Source: Chryseobacterium gleum
GTDB taxonomy: Bacteria; Bacteroidota; Bacteroidia; Flavobacteriales; Weeksellaceae
Direction of reading: 5' to 3'
DNA length: 64,000 nt
NCBI RefSeq assembly: GCF_900636535.1
Contig: NZ_LR134289.1
Span: 2,418,001 to 2,482,000 of the forward strand
Shown: piece by piece, positions 54,052 through 62,979 of the stretch
Layout of the letters: the number at the start of each line of letters is the position of its first letter
Position numbering within the stretch: the first letter of the stretch is position 1
The notes under the pieces: model-generated
Seen by the model: the letters and a program-made list of their open reading frames with translations, nothing else
Told to the model about the DNA's origin: nothing
Database searches by the model: none
Position numbers and translations under genes: made by a program

Positions 54052-54957
54052 CTAAAATTCTTCATCTGAAAGCTCCTTATTAACCACGGCACCTGCAAAA
54101 TTTCCCTGTGCAACTGCATTGGCTACGGAGCGCATCATGGTTACATTATCTCCACAGGCAAATACTCCCGGAACATTTGTTTTCTGCATTGCATCTACTT
54201 TAATGAAACCTTGTTCCGTCAGCTCACATCCCAGATCAGCAGATACATTTAGATTTTGTTCGAAAGGAATTTTAGCATATAAAGCTTTTAAAGAAACTTC
54301 TTTCCCGTTTTTGAAAATAATTTTCTGAACAGATCCGTTATCATGCTCTATTTTTTCAATCTCATCTTCATTAAGATTAATTTTATTCTGAGCCAGTTTC
54401 TTTATTTGTTCATCAGTAAGGGAAGCCTTTCCATTCGTAAACAAGGTAAGGCTTTTGGTCAGATTAAAAATCAACTTTGAAAATTCGTAAGCGATATCTC
54501 CATTGGAAAGAATTCCTGTGATTTCATTTTTTACTTCATAGCCATGGCAGTATGGACAGTGTATCACAGAAATCCCCCAGCATTCTGCAAATCCGGGGAT
54601 GTCAGGCATTACATCCCTCACTCCGGAAGCTATAATAAGTTTTTTAGAATTGAATTTTTCACCAGATGAAGTTTCAATTTTAAAACCGTCGCTGGTATTT
54701 TGTGTTTTCACAGCGGTTCCGTTATAGAAACTGACAGTATTGTATTTTTCAACATCTTTTTTTGCCAGTTTTGAAATTTCTGACGGTGTTTTCCCATCGT
54801 GAGTAACAAAGTTATGAGAATGTGGAGTCTGTCTGTTACAAGGTTTTCCATTATCAATGATCAAAACATTCCTTAAAGATCTTCCCAAAGACATTCCCGC
54901 AGATAATCCCGAATAACTTCCTCCTATTATGATAACATCAAAATTTTTATTTTCCAT
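54052..54957 (-). CDS. Thioredoxin-reductase-like FAD/NAD(P) oxidoreductase
   Basis: 301 residues. FAD-binding IIIGGSYSGLSAGMSLGRSL at about 10-29, the middle motif KKLIIASGVRDVMPDIPGF, and the C-terminal FACGDN. The redox-position motif is CPYCHGYE rather than the CATC of true thioredoxin reductase; this form is common in a group that uses FAD but may not reduce thioredoxin (GliT-like relatives). A single gene with its own strong promoter at 55009-55037 and a tandem heptamer repeat in the leader. The partner is unknown. Confidence 0.88.
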   Translation of the reverse strand: MENKNFDVIIIGGSYSGLSAGMSLGRSLRNVLIIDNGKPCNRQTPHSHNFVTHDGKTPSEISKLAKKDVEKYNTVSFYNGTAVKTQNTSDGFKIETSSGEKFNSKKLIIASGVRDVMPDIPGFAECWGISVIHCPYCHGYEVKNEITGILSNGDIAYEFSKLIFNLTKSLTLFTNGKASLTDEQIKKLAQNKINLNEDEIEKIEHDNGSVQKIIFKNGKEVSLKALYAKIPFEQNLNVSADLGCELTEQGFIKVDAMQKTNVPGVFACGDNVTMMRSVANAVAQGNFAGAVVNKELSDEEF

Positions 54958-54964
54958 AGTTCAG

Positions 54965-55006
54965 TTGATAATTGATAATTGATAATTGATAATTGATAAT
55001 TGATAA
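54965..55006. repeat. Six perfect tandem copies of TTGATAA in a gene leader
   Basis: 42 bases of a seven-base unit repeated six times without error. It starts 8 bases upstream of the oxidoreductase ATG and ends 3 bases before the -7 box, so it fills nearly the whole 5' leader, including the likely ribosome-binding region. A change in copy number would alter the distance between promoter and start codon in steps of 7. Confidence 0.95.
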
Positions 55007-55008
55007 TA

Positions 55009-55037
55009 CAAAGGTAAAGCAAAATCAATTAATGCAA
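55009..55037 (-). promoter_or_regulatory. Promoter of the oxidoreductase gene
   Basis: On the minus strand TTG (55035-55037), an 18-base spacer and TACCTTTG (55009-55016). Both match the consensus. The heptamer array begins right after the expected start site. Confidence 0.75.
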
Positions 55038-55113
55038 TATAGTTGCAATAATACTTTTTATCTATTAGTTTTATTCCGTAAACAACTGATCATTTATCGC
55101 TTCTGCTGAAAAG

Positions 55114-56640
55114 CTATTTCCATTCATTTTTAACTTCGGTAATTTCGTCCTGAATTCTTTTATTGATATTTATTTTCGCTCCCTGAAGGCTGAAAATCGC
55201 TGTTCCTTTTTCTCTAGCATATGGATTGGTAATAGAATCCTTTAGTTCCGAAACTTCAAAAAATGAACCGGATTCATTAAGTTCTTTTCCTGCTTCGGTA
55301 GCATCTTTAACTCTGATTACATTTTTGTATTTCCTGTTTATATCTATCCAATTGATATAGTCTGCATTAAATGACATGGCTACAACACCCGCTTTTGAAT
55401 AATAATTAATTGCTCCGGCCTGTCCGTAATTATCACATAAGACCATCGTAGTTCCGGTCTTTGCCAGTTTGGAATATTCTTTATCCACTTTTTGAGCCAG
55501 TTCTTTCCAACCCTGCATGTCAGCAAAATCCTGTGGTAAAGAATGATCTTTTCCATCTTCCCAACGAAGCAGCCCCAATTTTTTATACTCATCCGGGTAA
55601 GAGACTATATATTCAGGACTTTTATTCGGAAAGGCTACATTATATAAGGGAAGAAATAAAAGTATCGGAATCAGAATGCTGACGGGTTTCAAAAACCTCT
55701 TCCATCCTTTTTCAAATAGATGTCCAAGATAAACTGCACCAAAGGCAATATAAACGGGATAGAGTCCTATTGCATAGTAGTCTTTTGCTTTAAAAAATAA
55801 GAACAAGGTAATTGTAATACTATAGCTCCAAAAGAAAAACCGGAATTTCTCAAAAGGCTTATACAACAATAACGCTCCCCAGCCCGCTATGATAACAAAA
55901 ATGACACCTATGAAAAAGAGAATCTGAGATTTCATAAAATCCACCCGGTCTACATGTACAAGCTGTCTTTCTGAAAGCTCTTTCATATGATGAATGACCG
56001 GAAAATGATTCTGATATTGCCATAAAAGGTTGGGAAAAACAATAATTAACACCAAAAGCGCTGCCCAATACGCATGAGAGAGCATAAAGATTTTTCTTTG
56101 CTTTGTTAACAGAAATGCAGGAATGAGTCCAAGGACGGCAAAAGCAATATTATATTTATTCAATATTCCTATTCCAAAAATGACTGCTCCCATGTAAATC
56201 CACTTAACTTTTTGGGAATTGAAATATTTAATCAAACTGTAATAAAGACACAGCCACAGGAAAATTTCCAGTGATGTGGGCTGGAATAACATATTTACCC
56301 GAAGAAGCACAGAAAATAGAATACCTGACGCAGTAAGTATTTTAGCAAAAAGGCTTCCTTTCAGTTCTTCAACAACTTTCCAGGCAATGACTATAGTCAT
56401 TGCTCCAAATAAAGCAGGAAAGAACTTAACCCAGAATACGAAGTTTCCCAACATTTTAATGATCCACGCTATCCAAGAGTTGACAGGCGGAACTGAAAGA
56501 TATCCCCATGCAAGATGATTCGCCTGATCGAGATGCAGATATTCATCCCTGTGAAGTTCATATTCAGGACTTATCAATGAATATTGAAGAGCAAATTTTG
56601 CAATGATAAAAAGAACGAGAATCCAATAGTCTTTTTTCAT
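55114..56640 (-). CDS. Membrane glycosyltransferase of the ArnT/PMT type (GT39/GT83-like)
   Basis: 508 residues with about ten hydrophobic helices up to residue 360, then a soluble C-terminal domain of about 150 residues (VLCDNYGQAGAINYYSK, NVIRVKDATEAGKEL). The first outside loop has HRDEYLHLDQANHLAWGY, with the acidic pair typical of the catalytic D-E site in this superfamily, which uses lipid-phosphate sugars. The group includes protein mannosyltransferases and the aminoarabinose transferase that modifies lipid A. The substrate cannot be told. It appears to be a single gene. Confidence 0.85.
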   Translation of the reverse strand: MKKDYWILVLFIIAKFALQYSLISPEYELHRDEYLHLDQANHLAWGYLSVPPVNSWIAWIIKMLGNFVFWVKFFPALFGAMTIVIAWKVVEELKGSLFAKILTASGILFSVLLRVNMLFQPTSLEIFLWLCLYYSLIKYFNSQKVKWIYMGAVIFGIGILNKYNIAFAVLGLIPAFLLTKQRKIFMLSHAYWAALLVLIIVFPNLLWQYQNHFPVIHHMKELSERQLVHVDRVDFMKSQILFFIGVIFVIIAGWGALLLYKPFEKFRFFFWSYSITITLFLFFKAKDYYAIGLYPVYIAFGAVYLGHLFEKGWKRFLKPVSILIPILLFLPLYNVAFPNKSPEYIVSYPDEYKKLGLLRWEDGKDHSLPQDFADMQGWKELAQKVDKEYSKLAKTGTTMVLCDNYGQAGAINYYSKAGVVAMSFNADYINWIDINRKYKNVIRVKDATEAGKELNESGSFFEVSELKDSITNPYAREKGTAIFSLQGAKININKRIQDEITEVKNEWK

Positions 56641-56691
56641 GGATATAATAGTTTGGAATTTAATGATAAGACAATTTAAACTTCTTTTCCG

Positions 56692-57258
56692 TTACACTGT
56701 TATATCAAACCTGTTATCAATAATTTCAGTTTTTATTTTCTGAATATTGTCAGACCAATATTTAATTTCGTCATTCTTTCCGGGACATTCCTCTATAAAA
56801 GTTTTCTGGCAGGTAGCTAAATATTCCTGATAGGTTTTCAACATATTATTCAGATACGCTTCATAGTCTTTGGGATTTTCAGGAATATACCCTATTCCAT
56901 CGCAGCCGCATGAATGAAAACATTTTCCTGTTTTGAAAAGACTTTCTATAATCTTCCATTCTTTGACAGCTGTTTTTTTAGGAGCTTTGAAATCTTTCCC
57001 CAGATCAGCCATTATATTGCTGCATTCAGGGCATTTTATAGTCCGGTTTTCAATCTCTGAAACAATTTTTTGCAATTCTTTTGTTTCTACTTTCGTGAAA
57101 ACATATCCTACATTCCGAATTGTCTTCCCTGGCTCATGGTATATTTTTTCTTTTTTGATCCGACGTAAAATATCACTACTATCTGCCTGCTTAAATGATT
57201 TCCGACATTTAAAACATGCATAATGTGATTTATAGGTTTTCCCAGCGTATCGACACAT
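56692..57258 (-). CDS. Cysteine-rich protein of unknown function with zinc-ribbon-like pairs
   Basis: 188 residues from the ATG at 57258 (MCRYAGKTYKSHYACFKC). A longer frame begins with a TTG at 57282, but that lies inside a TATATTTG promoter element and is rejected. Two CxxC pairs, ACFKCRKSF at about 15-20 and IKCPECSN at about 75-80, may bind one zinc ion. A further HSCGC follows at about 117. The remainder is charged and helical. I do not recognise the family. Confidence 0.75.
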   Translation of the reverse strand: MCRYAGKTYKSHYACFKCRKSFKQADSSDILRRIKKEKIYHEPGKTIRNVGYVFTKVETKELQKIVSEIENRTIKCPECSNIMADLGKDFKAPKKTAVKEWKIIESLFKTGKCFHSCGCDGIGYIPENPKDYEAYLNNMLKTYQEYLATCQKTFIEECPGKNDEIKYWSDNIQKIKTEIIDNRFDITV

Positions 57259-57279
57259 TTTCCATGGATTTATTTGATT

Positions 57280-57287
57280 CAAATATA
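57280..57287 (-). promoter_or_regulatory. Possible -7 element of the cysteine-rich protein gene
   Basis: TATATTTG on the minus strand, 21 bases upstream of the ATG at 57258. No TTG partner. Its position decides between the two possible starts. Confidence 0.45.
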
Positions 57288-57316
57288 GGAATTTACTCTT
57301 TTAAAAATTTTGACAT

Positions 57317-57351
57317 AAAAAATCCCGGAGAAAAAGAATTCCTCCAGGATT
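57317..57351 (-). terminator. Terminator of the efflux operon
   Basis: On the minus strand AATCCTGGAG pairs with CTCCGGGATT (one G-T pair), followed by a T run. It lies 28 bases after the MacA-like stop. Confidence 0.8.
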
Positions 57352-57379
57352 ACAGTTTAAAAGTGTATAGTGTAGTTTA

Positions 57380-58591
57380 TTATTTTTTATTGGCTTTTTC
57401 TTTCAGCTCTTCTTTGTCTTTATCTGATGGGTTCCAAACTTTCACTTCAGTATCTTTTGTAATATTTGATCCGGGAAGAATCTGAACATTGATTCCGTCA
57501 CTTGCTCCCAGTTTCACATATACTTTTTTGAATTTACCATCTTTTTGTTTGGTTTCTACAAAAGGAACATCTTTTCCTTGTTTCTTTTCATACTGCACTA
57601 AAGATTCATCCAATAATAATGCATTTTTCTGGGAACTCAAGACAATTTCACCATTCGCAGAAAAACCTGCTCTAATATACTCATTATTAGGATTACTTAC
57701 GTTACCTTCTACCGGAAATTTAATAGTTCCTGCATTATCTTTTCCTTTAGGGGCAATCATGGTCAGTTTTCCAGGGAAAGTTTTGTTTTGTAATGCTCCG
57801 ATTACAATATTCATATCCATTCCTTCTCTTAGTTTTCCTGCCTGTGCCTCATCAATTTCGCCTTTAAAGATCAGCACATTTAAATCTGCAACCGAGCAGA
57901 TGGTAGTTCCCGCATTGAAGTTATTGGCTTCAATCACCTGGCTTCCTGCTTTAACAGGCACTTCAAGTACGGTACCTGAAGCTTTGGAACGAATCTCGGT
58001 AGTTGCCAACCCCTGACCTTTAAGTTCGGGAGTTGCTCCTGTTTTAGCGATCTGCAATCTTTTTTGAGCGGTATTCAATTGCTGCTGTGCATTTTTCAAA
58101 GTCTGCTGCTGAGAGAATAACTGCTGTTGAGAATTAAGAAACTCCTGTTTAGAAGCAACTCCCTGCTTGTAAAGTTTTTCCTGCATATCAAACTGCTTCT
58201 GCATATTTCCTACATTCATCTGGGCATTGCTGATCTGGATCTGTGCATTCTGAACTTCCTGCTGAGCTGCATTTACTTCAGAGATACTTGGAACAATTTT
58301 CACAGTAGCAATCAGCTGGCCTACTTCTACTTTATCTCCTTCTTTTACTAAGATTTTATCTATAATCCCCGCAATATTGGGTTTGATCTCAATTTCTTCT
58401 TTTGGAACAATTTTCCCTGTAGCCATTACCTTATCATCCATATTCTGAACAGTAGGCTTGCGGGTAAGGAAAGCCTCACCTTCGTTAGAGTTAGATTTTA
58501 TAAGATAGCCAATCCCTGAGAATAATGCCACTGCAAATAAAAGCCCCAACACTATATAAATGGCTTTTTTCCAAGTGAATTTCTTTTTCAT
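57380..58591 (-). CDS. Efflux periplasmic adaptor (MacA/HlyD-like)
   Basis: 403 residues. One N-terminal membrane helix (AIYIVLGLLFAVALFSGIGYL). The split lipoyl domain has EIKPNIAGIIDKILVKEGDKVEVGQLIATV and SKASGTVLEVPVKAGSQVIE (as RSKASG). Between the halves is a Gln-rich coiled-coil hairpin of about 100 residues (AAQQEVQNAQIQISNAQMNV and on) that meets the outer-membrane channel. It is the last gene of the efflux operon; the ATPase and two permeases lie upstream. No TolC-like channel gene is in the window. Confidence 0.9.
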   Translation of the reverse strand: MKKKFTWKKAIYIVLGLLFAVALFSGIGYLIKSNSNEGEAFLTRKPTVQNMDDKVMATGKIVPKEEIEIKPNIAGIIDKILVKEGDKVEVGQLIATVKIVPSISEVNAAQQEVQNAQIQISNAQMNVGNMQKQFDMQEKLYKQGVASKQEFLNSQQQLFSQQQTLKNAQQQLNTAQKRLQIAKTGATPELKGQGLATTEIRSKASGTVLEVPVKAGSQVIEANNFNAGTTICSVADLNVLIFKGEIDEAQAGKLREGMDMNIVIGALQNKTFPGKLTMIAPKGKDNAGTIKFPVEGNVSNPNNEYIRAGFSANGEIVLSSQKNALLLDESLVQYEKKQGKDVPFVETKQKDGKFKKVYVKLGASDGINVQILPGSNITKDTEVKVWNPSDKDKEELKEKANKK

Positions 58592-58695
58592 ATGTATAGT
58601 TTATTTTTTATTAAATAAATTGAAAAATTAAAAGATTGATTGTTCATTGATCAACCGTTCTTCTTTATTTTCAAATTGATTCATTTTCAAATTAA

Positions 58696-59967
58696 TTACT
58701 CTGTTCTTAATGCTTCAATAGGTTTAATCTTCACAGCTCTCTGCGCAGGAATCATCCCGATAACAAGTCCCAAAACCACCATTACTGCCATTGCCGCAAA
58801 CACATTTCCATAGTTAACTGTCGGATTATAGAATGGGAATGAATCCTGGCCCTGAGTAACAGCATTAAGAATCATAAGTACAAAAATCCCAAACATAAAA
58901 CCTATCAACCCCGAGGAGAGCGTAATAACAACACTTTCCAGCAAAATCTGATTTCTTACCTCAGCAGGTTTGGCACCTAACGCCCTTCTGATCCCGATTT
59001 CTTTGGTTCTTTCTTTTACTGTGATCAAAAGGATATTTGAAATAGCGATTACTCCTGCAAGGATAGTCAGTGTACCCACGATAATGGTCAGCAACTGCAT
59101 TCCTGTAAGAAACCCTGTCAATTTTTTAAATTCTTTCCCAAGGTTGAAACTCCCGAAAGCGTTGGTATCTTCAGGGGACACTTTATTCTTTGTCTTTAAA
59201 GCGTACTTTACATCTTCTTCTACTGCATTAACATTTGCATTAGGCTTGCTTACAATAGCAAACATGTCGATCTGGTCTCCTGCATTATACATTTTCGTAT
59301 ACGTGGAAAGTGGAATAAAAGCAGTCTGGTCATTTTCAAATCCTCCTCCTTTTTTTACACGGAAAACCCCGATTACATTAAAAAACAGTCCTTTAATATT
59401 GATAGACTTCCCTATTGGGTTTTCTTTTTTCTTGGAATCGAAGAAATTTTTATAAATTTCTTCTCCTATCACCACTACATTTTTATTCCCGGAAACATCG
59501 GCATCATTGATATAGCGTCCGAAGATCAGTTTCTTTTCCGAAATTTTGTTTCCTACAGAATAATCTCCGGTAAGCGAATAGGTTCCATTCTTCCCGTTTC
59601 TTGACATGCTTTCCCCCGGTGTTCCGGTAAAGCTTCCTCTGGCATTCTGCGGCGAAATATAATCTATGGCTGTTACTTTTCTTTTCAGCATTTCCATATC
59701 ATTCAGGTTCAGGTGAACTTCTCTTCCTTTAGGAAATCCTTCGTACGGAATAGATGTTTTCTGTGCCCACAGGAAGATGGAATTGGTAGCAAAACCGGAA
59801 AATAGTTTATCAAAACCATTTTCCATTCCTTTTGCAGCTCCAAGAAGGCTCACATACAAAAACATTCCCCATCCTACGCCAATCATGGTAAGAAATGTCC
59901 GGAGTTTATTATTCCTCAATGAATAATAAATTTCCTGCCAAGTGTCTTTTTTAAATATGATATTCAC
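58696..59967 (-). CDS. MacB-like ABC transporter permease (copy 2)
   Basis: 423 residues. One N-terminal helix (FLTMIGVGWGMFLYVSLLG), a periplasmic MacB_PCD domain of about 230 residues, then three helices (LLTIIVGTLTILAGVIAISNILLI and on). ERTKEIGIRRALGAKPAEVRNQILLE is the FtsX-type signature. The ending IKPIEALRTE is identical to that of the neighbour, so the two arose by duplication. Unlike E. coli MacB, the ATPase is a separate gene. Confidence 0.9.
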   Translation of the reverse strand: MNIIFKKDTWQEIYYSLRNNKLRTFLTMIGVGWGMFLYVSLLGAAKGMENGFDKLFSGFATNSIFLWAQKTSIPYEGFPKGREVHLNLNDMEMLKRKVTAIDYISPQNARGSFTGTPGESMSRNGKNGTYSLTGDYSVGNKISEKKLIFGRYINDADVSGNKNVVVIGEEIYKNFFDSKKKENPIGKSINIKGLFFNVIGVFRVKKGGGFENDQTAFIPLSTYTKMYNAGDQIDMFAIVSKPNANVNAVEEDVKYALKTKNKVSPEDTNAFGSFNLGKEFKKLTGFLTGMQLLTIIVGTLTILAGVIAISNILLITVKERTKEIGIRRALGAKPAEVRNQILLESVVITLSSGLIGFMFGIFVLMILNAVTQGQDSFPFYNPTVNYGNVFAAMAVMVVLGLVIGMIPAQRAVKIKPIEALRTE

Positions 59968-60052
59968 CTTTCTGAATTATAAGTTATAAATAATGAATCC
60001 CATTAATCTGTTATCTTCTTATTTGCTTTTTTCAACTTTCGTTTATCGCAAA

Positions 60053-61282
60053 TTATTCTGTTCTCAATGCTTCTATCGGTTTAATTCTTGAGGCTCTGTA
60101 TGCGGGAACAAATCCTGCAATCAGTCCAGAGAAAATCAGTGCAATGAATGCCATAATGATGGATCCCCAGCCTACACTTGGGTTTTTAATGAAAAACTCT
60201 TCAAGGCTGTTCCCGATAAGATTTAATGTCAAAACACCTACTCCTACTCCAACAAGCCCGGATATAACTGTAATCACAACACTTTCCTGAACAATAAGCC
60301 CTACAATTCCAGCTGGCTTTGCACCAATAGCTTTTCTTACTCCGATCTCTTTGGTTCTTTCTTTAACAATGTATACCATAATGTTACTGATCCCGATAAT
60401 TCCGGCAAGTAATGTTCCCAGTCCGATAAATCCTACAATTGCTGTAAGTACCGCCATGAATGTAAAGGTGTCATTCATATTTTTGGCGTTATTCCAGACA
60501 CGGACACCATTCTCATCATCGGGAGAAACATTTTTTCTCGCTTTTAATTTATCTTTAAGCTCATCACCATACTTAATGGCCTGATCCGGAGTCAGTTTCT
60601 CATTGTATGTTATATAAGCTATATTTACTGTATCAGATCCTTTCTTCATCTGCTGTAAAGTGGTGATGGGTACTGTGATATGTCTCTCATCTCGATCTCC
60701 GCCATCATCGGAAAAAACTCCGATAACCTTATACATTGTTCCGTTAATATCAAGTTCTTTTCCTATTGGGCTTCCATTTTTGATCAAGTCCCGCTGAACC
60801 ATTCTTCCAATGACCGCAACATTTAATTTTCTTTCCAGATCTTTCGCTGTAATATACCTCCCATCAATAACTTTTCTGTTTTCAATGACCTGTTCACCAG
60901 GTTCAGCACCATTAATCTGATAAAGACCACTTTCTTTTCCATATTTTACCATTAAACTGGCACTATATCTCGGACTGGAAGGCCCCGCTTTTTCCTTATC
61001 CGTATTAATTAAAAAATCATAGTCTGAGTTATTCATTGTTATATTTCGGTCAGACTGAAGACCTTTATAAGCTAAAGAGGCTTTTCCTGTGGAAAAAATA
61101 ATAAGATTTTTAGCATCTCCTGCAAATCCTTCAGAAAAAGCATTCTGAAGTCCTCTTCCAATTCCAAAAAGGACGATGAAAATAAACAGTCCCAAAGCTA
61201 CAGTAAACCCTGAAAGTACCGTCCGAAGTACATTACTCCGGATAGAACTGAATATTTCCTGCCAACGATCTAGGTCAAACAT
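60053..61282 (-). CDS. MacB-like ABC transporter permease (copy 1)
   Basis: 409 residues from the ATG at 61282 (MFDLDRWQEIFSSIRSN); the frame is open to 61315. Same layout as copy 2: N-terminal helix (VALGLFIFIVLFGIGRG), MacB_PCD domain, three C-terminal helices and ERTKEIGVRKAIGAKPAGI. Copies 1 and 2 may form a heterodimer with the ATPase at 61866-62555. The N-terminus WQEI-x2-SIRSN-LRT resembles the WQEIYYSLRNNKLRT of copy 2. Confidence 0.9.
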   Translation of the reverse strand: MFDLDRWQEIFSSIRSNVLRTVLSGFTVALGLFIFIVLFGIGRGLQNAFSEGFAGDAKNLIIFSTGKASLAYKGLQSDRNITMNNSDYDFLINTDKEKAGPSSPRYSASLMVKYGKESGLYQINGAEPGEQVIENRKVIDGRYITAKDLERKLNVAVIGRMVQRDLIKNGSPIGKELDINGTMYKVIGVFSDDGGDRDERHITVPITTLQQMKKGSDTVNIAYITYNEKLTPDQAIKYGDELKDKLKARKNVSPDDENGVRVWNNAKNMNDTFTFMAVLTAIVGFIGLGTLLAGIIGISNIMVYIVKERTKEIGVRKAIGAKPAGIVGLIVQESVVITVISGLVGVGVGVLTLNLIGNSLEEFFIKNPSVGWGSIIMAFIALIFSGLIAGFVPAYRASRIKPIEALRTE

Positions 61283-61412
61283 ATTTTTTATTTTTTTACT
61301 GTGTAAAAAAGTCAATTAGCTGCGCTCTCAATTTTCTTCGAAGTCAATTAACCTTGTTGTCAATTTGTCCTTCATCAGACTTCAGTTACGAACCTAATTA
61401 ATTTTCACATTT

Positions 61413-61766
61413 CTAATCACTTTTCAACATTTTACTTAATAAGATAAATGCTGTTTTTATTAAATTACCAATTTTTGTTAATTCTTCTATTTTAATATAC
61501 TTACACTCTATAACAATATCAAAACAAGAATCTAACTCAATAACCGAACCTCTGGCAATTTCAAAATATCTTTTCCTTTCTAATTCAGATCTTCTCGAGC
61601 ATCCCTCGGTAATATTTACCACTGAAGTAGAAGCTCTTCCTATCTGGTCAATTACATTAAACTTTTCATGATCAGGAATTTTAGATAAAGCCTTGTAACA
61701 TTCTATTCTTAATTCTCTGGCTGATTGATATACGTCAAGCTTATAATGGTTCAGATTTAAAAACAT
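61413..61766 (-). CDS. Four-helix-bundle protein of the S23 / 23S intervening-sequence type
   Basis: 117 residues. HYKLDVYQSARELRIECY, then IDQIGRASTSVVNITEGCSR, RYFEIARGSVIELDSCFDI and a final helix. This is the S23/IVP fold, a positively charged bundle first met in proteins encoded inside 23S rRNA insertions and related to the Avd accessory proteins of diversity-generating retroelements. No rRNA or retroelement is near. It lies inside an efflux operon, between the ATPase and the first permease, with about 100-130 non-coding bases on each side. That suggests late insertion. Confidence 0.88.
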   Translation of the reverse strand: MFLNLNHYKLDVYQSARELRIECYKALSKIPDHEKFNVIDQIGRASTSVVNITEGCSRRSELERKRYFEIARGSVIELDSCFDIVIECKYIKIEELTKIGNLIKTAFILLSKMLKSD

Positions 61767-61865
61767 TTTTATTTTTTTTCATATTCATTTGTGTGTATTA
61801 TAAATTATTTGTCTTCCTCATTGTAGAATTCACTTGCGAAGCAAAATTGACCATTCACTATTCAC

Positions 61866-62555
61866 TTATAGTACAATCTGCTTAATAAACTCATCACTTT
61901 CAATAATCCCGTCCTTCAGGACTACATTTCTTTTGGTCTGTGCAGCCACATCAGGTTCGTGGGTTACAACGATTATTGTTTTTCCTTCATTATTGATATC
62001 CTGAAGAAGTTTCATAATATCATGGGTAGTTTTGGAATCGAGTGCTCCGGTAGGCTCATCTGCAAGTACTACCTTTGGATTGGTAATCAAAGCTCTTGCA
62101 ATGGCTACTCTCTGCTTCTGTCCTCCGGAAAGTTCACTTGGAAGGTGGTTTGCCCACTGAGCCAGTCCTACTTTTTCCAGATACTCCAGCGCTTTCTGAT
62201 TTCGTTCTTTTCGCGGCACATTCTGATAATACAGTGGAAGTGCTACATTCTCCAAAGCTGTTTTATAATTGATAAGATTGAAAGACTGAAAAATAAATCC
62301 TAAAAACCGGCTTCTATATTCTGCAGCTTTTACCTCAGATAAATGTTCAATGGGAACTCCGTCCAATTCATAGGTTCCTGAATCTTTTTCATCCAGAATT
62401 CCAATAATATTAAGTAGTGTAGATTTTCCGGAACCGGAACTTCCCATAATAGAAACAAACTCTCCTTCAGAAATATTCAGATTAATTCCTTTAAGAACAT
62501 GAAGTTTGCTTTTGCCTGTATCGTATGACTTATTTAAATCCTGAATTACTAACAT
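61866..62555 (-). CDS. ABC transporter ATPase (MacB/LolD type)
   Basis: 229 residues. Walker A GSSGSGKST at about 38-46, Q-loop FIFQSFNLI, signature LSGGQ in LPSELSGGQKQRVAIARAL, Walker B VVLADEPTGALDS and switch histidine VVTHEPD. This is the MacB/LolD/FtsE group. It is the first gene of the operon with the S23-like gene, two permeases and the MacA-like adaptor. No clear promoter was found upstream. Confidence 0.93.
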   Translation of the reverse strand: MLVIQDLNKSYDTGKSKLHVLKGINLNISEGEFVSIMGSSGSGKSTLLNIIGILDEKDSGTYELDGVPIEHLSEVKAAEYRSRFLGFIFQSFNLINYKTALENVALPLYYQNVPRKERNQKALEYLEKVGLAQWANHLPSELSGGQKQRVAIARALITNPKVVLADEPTGALDSKTTHDIMKLLQDINNEGKTIIVVTHEPDVAAQTKRNVVLKDGIIESDEFIKQIVL

Positions 62556-62763
62556 TAAGTGATGTATGTTTTATACCCAATAAGTAGATCATATTTTCAA
62601 ATTGTTACAAGAATAAAAATTTATTCAAATATTTTTTTGTTTAACAAATTATCCCTTTATTAATAATACTTTATATAAAATTGTTTAACTGTAACTTCAC
62701 ATTTCAATGTATTTATCCTCAAGATTGCTGTTTAGCCTATTATACGAGGCTGTTTCATGTAAA

Positions 62764-62772
62764 TGTGGAAAA
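62764..62772 (-). promoter_or_regulatory. DnaA-box-like site 1
   Basis: TTTTCCACA on the minus strand fits the E. coli box TTWTNCACA. It overlaps a short palindrome. Confidence 0.4.
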
Positions 62773-62876
62773 CTTTTCCGGCTAAAAGTCAGCCGATTAG
62801 TATTTACCCCTTTCAAAATCAGTTCTTTTTTTCGAACTTTGCTATTAGTTCTTTACAAGAAATATGGATTTGCAAA

Positions 62877-62885
62877 AGTGGATAA
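62877..62885 (-). promoter_or_regulatory. DnaA-box-like site 2
   Basis: TTATCCACT on the minus strand, one base from the perfect box TTATCCACA. Confidence 0.4.
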
Positions 62886-62935
62886 CTTTAATTCACAATC
62901 TGCAGAAAAACAAAAACTTAAGTATTTCCGGAACG

Positions 62936-62944
62936 TTATCCACA
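62936..62944 (+). promoter_or_regulatory. DnaA-box-like site 3 (perfect match)
   Basis: TTATCCACA, 36 bases upstream of the nrdB ATG and inverted relative to site 2. The two share GTTATCCAC. Confidence 0.5.
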
Positions 62945-62979
62945 AGGATCTAAATTATTTAATTATAAAGATATTTAAT

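Larger units (their letters stand above)
62556..62979. other. Divergent intergenic region between the efflux operon and nrdB
   Basis: 424 bases. It holds three DnaA-box-like sites (62764-62772, 62877-62885, 62936-62944) and the palindrome GGAAAACTTTTCC at 62767-62779. No consensus promoter was found for either side. An open frame runs through most of it into nrdB from 62707, but the nrdB product clearly starts at 62980. Confidence 0.55.

Noticed and set aside
62707..62979. N-terminal extension of NrdB by 91 residues
   Set aside because: The family starts at MGIF (62980); the extra part has no known domain and covers the DnaA-box-like sites.
62556..62979. Replication origin
   Set aside because: Only three boxes, no dnaA or other origin genes nearby, and regulation of nrd by DnaA is a simpler reading.
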